Of a stretch of 6,648 nucleotides of DNA, positions 1-6,203 are shown piece after piece (the stretch's first letter is position 1; each line of letters begins with the position of its first letter). The DNA comes from Gemmatimonadota bacterium (GTDB lineage Bacteria; Gemmatimonadota; Gemmatimonadetes; Gemmatimonadales; GWC2-71-9), in NCBI GenBank assembly GCA_003221075.1, contig QHUF01000269.1:1-6648 (forward strand), written 5' to 3'. The notes under the pieces were generated by a model. That model searched no databases. It worked only from the letters and a program-made list of their open reading frames with translations, and was not told where the DNA came from. Made by a program: the position numbers and the translations under genes.

Positions 1-49
1 CCATCAGTTTAGGTCCGACGTTCTAACTCCGCTTCAATAAAACAGTTGC

Positions 50-90
50 AATGGCCTCGCCGGTTGTCTATTTTGTCCGGCGAGGCCATT
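50..90 (+). terminator. Perfect inverted repeat; terminator-like hairpin or leader hairpin
   Basis: The arms at 52-63 (TGGCCTCGCCGG) and 77-88 (CCGGCGAGGCCA) are perfectly complementary. Two A-T pairs extend the stem to 50-63/77-90, around a 13-base loop at 64-76. The bases before it are A-rich and only three T follow directly (89-91), so it is a plausible but weak intrinsic terminator for an upstream gene, whose stop could be the TAA at 38-40. The alternative is a leader hairpin: the right arm covers the GAGG at 82-85 and the first base of the likely TTG start at 90, so folding would hide the ribosome site of the first gene. The symmetry is certain; the role is not. I see no convincing -35/-10 pair in 1-49. 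Confidence 0.5.
82..85 (+). promoter_or_regulatory. Ribosome binding site supporting the TTG start at 90
   Basis: GAGG lies four bases before the in-frame TTG at 90, a short but workable spacing. The upstream in-frame ATG at 51 is preceded by AACAGTTGCA, which has no purine-rich ribosome site, and that ATG lies at the edge of the 50-90 hairpin. This site therefore favours TTG90 as the start. It is itself buried in the right arm of the hairpin. Confidence 0.45.
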
Positions 91-1475
91 TGCCTATCTC
101 ACGCTTCCTTCTATTCGCATCGCTCACGCTCTGGGGCTGTGGACCACGAGCGCCGGCAGCTGGATCGTCTCAACAGCAATCGCCGCAGCGAGTTAGTCAG
201 CTCCAGATCCTGGCGCGCTCGCCCGGCGTCGGCATCCGACTGCCCGCCAAAGGCGGCACTCCGCAGCTCTATCGGTTGCCCCGGCTTACTCCGGTCGAGG
301 GAGTGCTGAAGGGCAAACTGCCGCCGATCGAGCGCGTCATCGGTCTCGATCCCGAGTCCGAATTCCTGTTTGTAACGACCGCCAAACACGAGCTGCTCGC
401 GCTCGATCTTGGCAGCGGTCGCGTCGATACCGTGGGGACGAACATCAGGCAGGCCGCGCTCGGTCCGGACGGGACGCTCTACGCCGTCGATACGCTGCGG
501 CGTGTGATCTCGCTTTCGCGGAGAACGCGATTTGCCTGGCCGCAGGCGCTCACGGCGCTGCCGCACGATCTGTTCGGCGCGGCCGATCAACATTTGGTCG
601 GCGTGATTCCGCAAGATCGACTGCTCGTCGCCGCGGCCGACCAACCGGCCACCGTGCGGCCCATCGCCGCCGGTGGGGACGTCGCCGCCACCCGCTGGGG
701 CGACCTCGTCGCCGTCGCGAGCGACTCGGGCGTGACGTTCTACGATCCGCTCGCACGGCGCGATCCGACGTTCGTGCGGCTTACCGACGTGCCGCGCGCG
801 CTCGCGTTCTCACCATCCGGCCACCGGATCTATGTCGCCCGGCGCAACGTGCCCGGACTCGCCGTCGTCGACCGCTACGAGAAAAAAGAGCTCGACGGCG
901 TGGCACTGCCCGGTCCCGTCGCCGCGCTCCGGCTTGATCTGCTCGGCCGCTGGCTGCTGGCTCGCCCCGCCGTCGGTGATTCGGCGTGGATCGTGGATCT
1001 GCCGATCAAACGGCACACCGGCATCGTGCCCACGGAATGGAAGTCCGACTTGCCGGCGATCTCCCCGGACGGGATGCTGATCTACCGGCGCGGCAAGGAC
1101 GTAGTGTCCGCGCGGCCCGATTCTCTGACCGAGATCGGTAAAGTGACGGGTGGCGCGTCCGATACCTGGGTGCTCACCACGTGGCTGCCTCGCGGCGTGC
1201 CGTCGAGTACCGTGAGCTCCGCGGCATCCGACAGCGCGGGCGTGGGCGCGGAAGGCCCGCTGTACGTGCAAGTCTCGACGTCGCAGAACCCAGAGTGGTC
1301 CGGGCATCTCGCCGACGATCTCACGCGCGCCGGATTGGCCGCGCGCGTCCTGCCGCCGCAGCACCCCGACGACGGGTATCGCGTCGTGCTCGGCCCCTAC
1401 CCGACACGGGCACAGGCAGAAGCCACGGGACGACGTCTGGGCCGACCCTTCTGGATCTATCAGCCCGGACAGTGA
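90..1475 (+). CDS. Lipoprotein with beta-propeller-like region and C-terminal SPOR domain
   Basis: Starting at TTG90 gives 461 residues. The first 16 (MPISRFLLFASLTLWG) form a compact lipoprotein signal ending in a lipobox with Cys17; Trp at -2 is unusual, and the +2 residue is Gly, not the Asp that holds lipoproteins in the inner membrane in E. coli, so an outer-membrane location is likely. Starting at ATG51 adds 13 residues before the signal (474 in all, Cys30). The middle (about residues 60-375) has repeated beta-rich stretches such as LALDLGSGRVDTV, LAFSPSGHRIYVARR and AISPDGMLIYRR, typical of WD40/YncE-like propellers, though I could not count the blades. The last 73 residues (from GPLYVQVSTS to the end, containing YRVVLGPYPTRAQAEATGRRL) fit a SPOR domain, a fold known to bind denuded septal glycan. 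The stop overlaps the next start as GTGA, implying translational coupling. Exact function unknown; a cell-envelope or division role is inferred from SPOR. Confidence 0.85.
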   Translation: MPISRFLLFASLTLWGCGPRAPAAGSSQQQSPQRVSQLQILARSPGVGIRLPAKGGTPQLYRLPRLTPVEGVLKGKLPPIERVIGLDPESEFLFVTTAKHELLALDLGSGRVDTVGTNIRQAALGPDGTLYAVDTLRRVISLSRRTRFAWPQALTALPHDLFGAADQHLVGVIPQDRLLVAAADQPATVRPIAAGGDVAATRWGDLVAVASDSGVTFYDPLARRDPTFVRLTDVPRALAFSPSGHRIYVARRNVPGLAVVDRYEKKELDGVALPGPVAALRLDLLGRWLLARPAVGDSAWIVDLPIKRHTGIVPTEWKSDLPAISPDGMLIYRRGKDVVSARPDSLTEIGKVTGGASDTWVLTTWLPRGVPSSTVSSAASDSAGVGAEGPLYVQVSTSQNPEWSGHLADDLTRAGLAARVLPPQHPDDGYRVVLGPYPTRAQAEATGRRLGRPFWIYQPGQ

Positions 1476-2710
1476 CCAGCGCCCGGCAGTTGCCGCTCTC
1501 GCGGCTCGGTCATCTGGTTCCGCCGCTCGTCGATAACGCGGCACTGGTCGCGCTCGTAGCCGTCACGAACGATCCTCCCTGGGCGGCGAAGGCCGCGTGG
1601 GACATCGCTCGCATCGCCGCGCGCGACGGCCGACGCGTCGCACTGGTGGATCTATGCCTCGAGAATCCCGCGCTGCACGAGATGGTCGGGTTGCACGCAA
1701 CAGAAGGAATTGTCGACGCGTTCGAATACGGTGTCTCGCTCAACAAAGCGGCGCATGAAGTCACGGGCGTGTTCATTATCCCCGCCGGCTCCGAGACCGC
1801 AAATCCGGCACAGGTCTATGCGCACCCGCGGTGGCCCAAGTTGCAGGCGGGGTTCCGTTCCGAGGGAGCGTTGCTGCTCGCGCTGTTGCCGCTCACCGGA
1901 CTCGCACAGTTCTCGGCGGCGCCGGACGGCGCGCTCGTGCTCGCGCCCGAGGGCGTGGGTCCCGAGTTTGGGCTGCCGCACGACGTGCCTTTGCTGGGGG
2001 TCGTCCGCGATCGGTGGCTGCCGTCGGGTCCGCGCGTGGCAGCGCCGGCGATGACCGTGGCGGTTGCGGACGAACGGCGCCCCGGTCTGCGACTGGCGCT
2101 TGCCGCGCTGGTGGTGGCGGCCCTCGCGGTCGGAGGATGGGCACTGCTTGCGCGAGCGCGCGAGTCGTTGGTCGCGCCGCCCGCCCCTCCGCCTGCCCCG
2201 ACAACTTCCACAACCTCGACCAACCTCCACCAACCTCCGCCGCGGCCGGTCGCCGTCCCACACGATACTCTCGGCTGGACCATCCAGCTCGCGGCGTACG
2301 CGTCTCTCGACAAGGCGCTGGCGCATGCCGATCGGCTTGCGGCGGATGCGGGGGTACCGGCGCTCGTGACGCCGGTCGCGCAGAGCGGCAACGGACCCGT
2401 CTGGTATCGGGTACTCGCGGGCTCGTACGCGACACGCAGCGCGGCCGGCAGCGCGCGGGCGGATCTGTGGCATCGCGGGATCGCATCCGAAGGCGTCGGT
2501 GACTTGCTGCTCGCGCCGTATTCGTATCACGCCCCGGCGGGCGCGTCGCTCGACACGTTGCGGCGCCGCGGCCTTCCCGCCGTACGCTGGTCCAACGGCG
2601 TGATCCTGCTTGGCGCGTTCGAAGCACCGGAACAGGCAGCGTATACCCAAACCGCCCTCAAGCGCGCCGGCGTGCGCGCGAACCTACTCCCTCGCATGGG
2701 GAAACCATGA
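1472..2710 (+). CDS. Membrane protein: degenerate ParA/BY-kinase-like domain, TM helix, SPOR repeats
   Basis: The GTG at 1472 overlaps the previous stop (GTGA) and gives 412 residues; the frame stays open upstream to about 1181, but that extension is a shadow of the previous gene. Residues 24-115 align without gaps to the P-loop ATPases of the MinD/CpsD-CapB type: VTNDPPWAAKAA (31-42) sits at Walker A, VALVDLCLENPALH (56-69) at Walker A', and IIPAGSETANP (102-112) at the PAGxxxxNP motif of BY-kinases. Walker A has lost its glycines and its Ser/Thr, keeping only Lys40, and no Walker B Asp is visible near residues 125-140, so ATP hydrolysis is unlikely. A transmembrane helix spans about 208-227, followed by a Pro/Thr/Ser linker (about 233-260). 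Residues 268-340 (TIQLAAYAS, WYRVLAGSYATRSAA) are a SPOR domain, and 372-412 (VILLGAFEAPEQAAYTQTAL) looks like half of a second one. The likely topology is a cytoplasmic N-terminus with SPOR in the periplasm. The stop overlaps smc as ATGA. Role unknown; a link between septal wall and cytoplasm is inferred. Confidence 0.85.
   Translation: MTSARQLPLSRLGHLVPPLVDNAALVALVAVTNDPPWAAKAAWDIARIAARDGRRVALVDLCLENPALHEMVGLHATEGIVDAFEYGVSLNKAAHEVTGVFIIPAGSETANPAQVYAHPRWPKLQAGFRSEGALLLALLPLTGLAQFSAAPDGALVLAPEGVGPEFGLPHDVPLLGVVRDRWLPSGPRVAAPAMTVAVADERRPGLRLALAALVVAALAVGGWALLARARESLVAPPAPPPAPTTSTTSTNLHQPPPRPVAVPHDTLGWTIQLAAYASLDKALAHADRLAADAGVPALVTPVAQSGNGPVWYRVLAGSYATRSAAGSARADLWHRGIASEGVGDLLLAPYSYHAPAGASLDTLRRRGLPAVRWSNGVILLGAFEAPEQAAYTQTALKRAGVRANLLPRMGKP
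2202..2240 (+). repeat. Imperfect 10-bp tandem repeat in the linker coding region
   Basis: Three adjacent 10-base units begin CAACCTC (2211-2220, 2221-2230, 2231-2240), preceded by a degenerate 9-base copy CAACTTCCA (2202-2210). They encode the Thr/Ser/Pro-rich linker between the membrane helix and the SPOR domain. The unit length is not a multiple of three, so gaining or losing one copy would shift the frame and remove SPOR. Confidence 0.7.
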
Positions 2711-5700
2711 GACTGAGCAGGCTCGAGCTCTCCGGATTCAAGTCATTCGCCGGCTCGGTGGAGCTGCCCTTCGATCAAGGCGTGACCGCGATCGTCGGAC
2801 CGAACGGCTGCGGCAAGTCCAACATCTCCGACGCGGTGCGCTGGGTGCTCGGCGAGCAGTCGCCCCGCCTGCTGCGCGGCGGAAAAATGGAGGACGTGAT
2901 CTTCCAGGGCTCGACCGGCCGCCGGCCCGTGAACGTGGCGGAAGTCTCGCTGGTCTTCGACAACTCCGACGGCAGCCTCCCGATCGCGTATCAGGAAGTC
3001 GTCGTCACGCGTCGCCTGTCGCGTTCCGGGCAGAGCGATTACCTGCTGAATCACTCGCCGGTACGGCTGCGCGACATCCAGGACATGCTCCGCGGCACCG
3101 GCCTCGGCGCCGACGCCGCGGTCGTCATGGAAGCGAAGATGATCGAGGCGCTGTTGTCCGAAAAAGCCGAAGAGCGGCGGGCGCTGTTTGAGGAAGCGGC
3201 GGGAATCGGGCTGTACCGCGACCGCAAGAAGAGCACGGAGCGGCGACTCGAGGAGACGGCGGTCGATCTCGCCCGGCTCGAGGACCTGATCGCCGAGGTG
3301 CAGACCCAGGTCCGCAGCCTCGCGCGCCAGCGCGGCCGCGCCGAGCGCTACGGCAAGATGATTGAAGAGCGTTTTGGGATCGCGATGACGCTGGTGCGCC
3401 GGGAGATCGAGGACTTCGATCTGTCACTCGGCGCGCTGGGAGTCCGGGCGCGCGAGCTGGCCGGGCAGCTTCCCGCGGCCCGCACGCGACTTGAGGATGC
3501 CGAACACCAACGCGAAGCGCGGGTCCAGGCCCGGCACACGACCGAAGCGCGGCGCACCGAAGTCGAGCGCCGGTTCGGTGACGTCAAGCTCGAAGTGGGA
3601 CGGCTCGAGAGCGACATCGCTCTCGCGGCCGAACGGCTGAGCAACGCGGGCCAGCGGCGCCAGACCGCCGCCGAGGAGCGCATCCAGGCCGAGCGGCGCG
3701 CGGCGCAGACCGAGCGTGAGCACCAGGCCGCGGCCGCGGAGCGCGCAGCCGCCGAGCGTGATCTCACGGCTGTGCATCTGGCATTGGGAGCGCGGACGGG
3801 CGAAGAGGACAAGGTCCGCGGCCGGCTCACGGCGGAGCGGCTCGCGGTGCGCGAGCTCGAGGCGGCGCTGCAGCGCCGTGCCGAGTCCGCGCGGGGGCTG
3901 GAAATCGAGGGCGGCGCATTGGACCGCGAACGGAGCGAGCTGCGCGAGCAGCTCGCGCTCGCGGCCCAAGAGCGCCGGGCGCGCGACGCCGCCGCCGAGG
4001 ACGCCGCCAGCGACGCGGCGGCGGCCGTGCAGCACGTCAATCGCGATGCGCAAGCAGCAGTTCGGGCGGTGGAAGCTTTGCAACATGCACGTCGCCACGT
4101 CGGCACGCTACATGAACAGGAGATGGGCGCCCGATCGGCCCGGCGCCAGGCGGAAGCTGCATTGGCGCAACTCGAGGCACGGCGGGACGCGCTCACCGAG
4201 CTCGACCGCGAGCACGTCGGTCTGGCGCCCGCCGCCCAGGCACTGCTGAAAGCCCGGCTTCCGGGTGTTCTGGGGCCGCTCGCTGATTTCGTCCGCACCA
4301 GCCGGCGCGACGCCGAGCTGGCCGAGCGTCTGCTGGGCGAATGGCTGCATGCGGTCCTCGTCCAGGATGCGACCGTCATCGAGGCGATCAGCGCCTGGCA
4401 CGCGGACACTCAACCGGGCCCGCTGGTGCTCCTCCCCTGCGTCCCGGGGCCTCGGCTCGGGGCCGACGGCCACCCGCTCAAGGACGAGCTCCGCGTGGAC
4501 GGTCCCGCGGCGGCCTGGGTTCGCGCGTTGCTCGCCGGCCACGAGGTGATCGGCGCGGGCGCGCTGCGCCGCGCGAATGGCGCGGTCTTCCTCGACAGCG
4601 GTACCTCGGCCGCGGGACCGCTGCAGCGCCGCGCCGAGCTCGAGACGCTGGAGAAGGACGTGCGTGAGGCGACGACGAATCTCAATCGCGCGCGCGCGAC
4701 TGAAGAGTCCACGGTCAAGGAGCTCGCGGCCGCTGAAGCGGCGCTGACTGCAGCGGGTCACGGCGCCGAGCAGGCGCGCCGCGTCGAGCTCGAGGCCGGC
4801 GCGGAAAAGGGCGAAGCGGATCGCGGTCTGATTCACGCCCGCCGCGAGGCGGAGGAAGCCGCCGCGCAGGTCGAGCGGCTGACCAAGCGGCTGGCGGAAG
4901 TCGAAGCGCGCCTCGGCGCGCTGCACGTCGAGCTGCAGGAGCAGGACGTCGAGCGGTTGCGCTCCACCGAAGAGCTCACGGCCGAGCGCGCCGTGCTGGC
5001 CGACCTCGAGGCGCAGCAGGAAGCCGCGCGCGAGCAGCGCGTGCGCTGGCAGGTGGAAGCCGCTCAGGTGGAGGCGCGGCTCGCCGCGGCGTCAGAGCGC
5101 GCCGGCCGCGCCTCGGACGACACGAAAGCGTCGAAAGACCAGGCCGGGGCGCGCGCCGAGGAAATCGCGCGTATCGAGCACGAGACGGCGTCACTGACGA
5201 CGCAGCGCGCGCAGTGGGAGGACACGTTGCAGGAGCGCCGTCTGGCAGTGACGAAGCTCGCCGCCGCCGCGAAGGACGCCGAAGCGCAGGTGGGTATGGT
5301 CGACGCCGACGTCGGCCAGGCGGAAGGCGCGCTCGATCAGGCGCGCAAGGCGCTGGCCGCCCTGGGCGAAGAAGAGCACCGGCTGCAGCTCGAGCGCACC
5401 GAGATCGAAGGCCGGAAACGCGGGCTCGTCGAGCGCGTCGAAACCGAGTGGCGCAAGCCGCTCGACAAGCTGCTGGCCGACGCACCGGAGGTCGAAGGCG
5501 ACCTCGAGTGGCTGCGAGAGGAAAACGACCGGCTGCGGGGCGCCATCGACGCCGTTGGACCGGTGAACGCACTCGCCGTCGAAGAGCACGCCGAAGAAAC
5601 GAAGCGTCTCGATTTTCTGCAGACACAGCGCGACGATCTCGTCACCGCCCGCAACTCGCTGCAACAGGCGGCGCGGGAGATCGATCAGACCGCCAAGACG

Positions 5701-6162
5701 CTCTTCCTCGAGTCGTTCTCGAAAGTGAGGGAGCACTTCCGGTCGGTGTTCCAGACACTGTTCGGCGGCGGCGAATGCGACGTGCGCCTGGCGAACGAGG
5801 ACGAGCCGCTGGAAAGTGAAATCGAGATCCACGCTGCGCCGCGGGGCAAACGCACCCAGCGGCTCCACCTGCTCTCCTCGGTCGAGCGCACGCTGGTCGC
5901 GGTGTCGCTGTTGTTCGCGATCTTCCTCGCCAAGCCGAGCCCGTTCTGCCTGCTCGATGAGGTGGACGCGCCGCTCGACGACGCGAACGTGGGCCGCTAC
6001 GTCCGCCTGCTGGCCGAGTTCAAGGACCAGACGCAATTTATCGTGATCACGCACAACCCACGGACGATGCAGGCCGCCGACGCCGTCTATGGCGTCACCA
6101 TGCAGGAGCCGGGGGTCTCCACTATCGTTGGAGTCCGTCTCGGTCAAATGGAACCCGCCTAG
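2707..6162 (+). CDS. smc: Chromosome segregation/condensation ATPase SMC
   Basis: This is a full-length bacterial SMC of 1151 residues, close to the family's usual ~1190. It forms the V-shaped ATPase dimer of the SMC-ScpAB condensin that organises the chromosome; no ScpA or ScpB gene is in view. The N-terminal head begins MRLSRLELSGFKSFAG, with Walker A GPNGCGKS at 31-38 and the arginine-finger region LRGGKMEDVIF with Arg57. Two long Arg/Glu/Ala-rich coiled coils (about 165-500 and 640-1030) flank a hinge at about 505-638 (starting GVLGPLADFV near 520). The C-terminal head carries Walker B with Asp1084 and catalytic Glu1085 (CLLDEVDAPLDD), a D-loop, and switch His1116 (FIVITHNPRT). Three family motifs are altered: the Q-loop is VVMEAKMI (139-146; Ala143 where Gln is expected), the signature is LSSVE (1056-1060; normally LSGGE), and the hinge reads SGTSAAG (631-637) where GGSxTGG is usual. 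ATG2707 overlaps the previous stop, with GGGGA at 2698-2702 as ribosome site. The identity is firm; whether its ATPase cycle is normal is open. Confidence 0.97.
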   Translation: MRLSRLELSGFKSFAGSVELPFDQGVTAIVGPNGCGKSNISDAVRWVLGEQSPRLLRGGKMEDVIFQGSTGRRPVNVAEVSLVFDNSDGSLPIAYQEVVVTRRLSRSGQSDYLLNHSPVRLRDIQDMLRGTGLGADAAVVMEAKMIEALLSEKAEERRALFEEAAGIGLYRDRKKSTERRLEETAVDLARLEDLIAEVQTQVRSLARQRGRAERYGKMIEERFGIAMTLVRREIEDFDLSLGALGVRARELAGQLPAARTRLEDAEHQREARVQARHTTEARRTEVERRFGDVKLEVGRLESDIALAAERLSNAGQRRQTAAEERIQAERRAAQTEREHQAAAAERAAAERDLTAVHLALGARTGEEDKVRGRLTAERLAVRELEAALQRRAESARGLEIEGGALDRERSELREQLALAAQERRARDAAAEDAASDAAAAVQHVNRDAQAAVRAVEALQHARRHVGTLHEQEMGARSARRQAEAALAQLEARRDALTELDREHVGLAPAAQALLKARLPGVLGPLADFVRTSRRDAELAERLLGEWLHAVLVQDATVIEAISAWHADTQPGPLVLLPCVPGPRLGADGHPLKDELRVDGPAAAWVRALLAGHEVIGAGALRRANGAVFLDSGTSAAGPLQRRAELETLEKDVREATTNLNRARATEESTVKELAAAEAALTAAGHGAEQARRVELEAGAEKGEADRGLIHARREAEEAAAQVERLTKRLAEVEARLGALHVELQEQDVERLRSTEELTAERAVLADLEAQQEAAREQRVRWQVEAAQVEARLAAASERAGRASDDTKASKDQAGARAEEIARIEHETASLTTQRAQWEDTLQERRLAVTKLAAAAKDAEAQVGMVDADVGQAEGALDQARKALAALGEEEHRLQLERTEIEGRKRGLVERVETEWRKPLDKLLADAPEVEGDLEWLREENDRLRGAIDAVGPVNALAVEEHAEETKRLDFLQTQRDDLVTARNSLQQAAREIDQTAKTLFLESFSKVREHFRSVFQTLFGGGECDVRLANEDEPLESEIEIHAAPRGKRTQRLHLLSSVERTLVAVSLLFAIFLAKPSPFCLLDEVDAPLDDANVGRYVRLLAEFKDQTQFIVITHNPRTMQAADAVYGVTMQEPGVSTIVGVRLGQMEPA

Positions 6163-6164
6163 GT

Positions 6165-6198
6165 CCCCCCTAGGCCCCAACCCCAAACCCCTAGCCCC
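6165..6198 (-). other. G-quadruplex-type sequence in the smc downstream spacer
   Basis: The + strand has five C-tracts at 6165-6170, 6175-6178, 6181-6184, 6188-6191 and 6195-6198, separated by two to four bases. The minus strand therefore has five G-tracts of four or more with very short loops (CTA, TTT, TT, CCTA), resembling telomeric repeats and meeting the usual G4 pattern. The tracts lie on the template strand, so the mRNA here would be C-rich. CTAG occurs at 6159-6162, 6170-6173 and 6191-6194. There is no terminator-like stem and no obvious promoter in this 41-base spacer. Confidence 0.75.
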
Positions 6199-6203
6199 TA
6201 ATA

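Noticed and set aside
1..3. CCA at the very start as the 3' end of a tRNA
   Set aside because: Three bases cannot support a tRNA call, and nothing upstream is visible.
1..49. Promoter for the operon
   Set aside because: AATAAA-like bases at 36-41 could pass as a -10 box, but no matching -35 is convincing and promoter rules for this organism are unknown.
1181..1471. N-terminal extension of the second gene upstream of GTG1472
   Set aside because: It overlaps the SPOR coding region of the first gene, is Arg-rich without domain features, and the GTGA overlap gives a better start.
1652..2650. Long minus-strand open frame of 332 codons
   Set aside because: It lies wholly opposite the second gene, is extremely Arg/Gly-rich with no recognisable domain, and is what GC-rich coding DNA gives on the other strand.
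3348..4409. Minus-strand open frame of 353 codons inside smc
   Set aside because: Its Ser/Arg/Ala-only composition mirrors the Glu/Arg/Ala coiled-coil codons of smc; it has no domain and no ribosome site.
5875..5886. Double frameshift or assembly error explaining the LSSVE signature
   Set aside because: The flanking residues match the family exactly in the same frame and no single insertion/deletion pair restores GG, so I treat it as real substitution pending reads.
5191..6186. Minus-strand open frame of 331 codons opposite the smc C-terminal head
   Set aside because: The + strand here encodes the conserved Walker B and switch motifs of SMC; the antisense product resembles no family I know.
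6163..6203. Rho-independent terminator after smc
   Set aside because: There is no GC-rich stem followed by a T-run; the region is C-rich with short A/TAG spacers.
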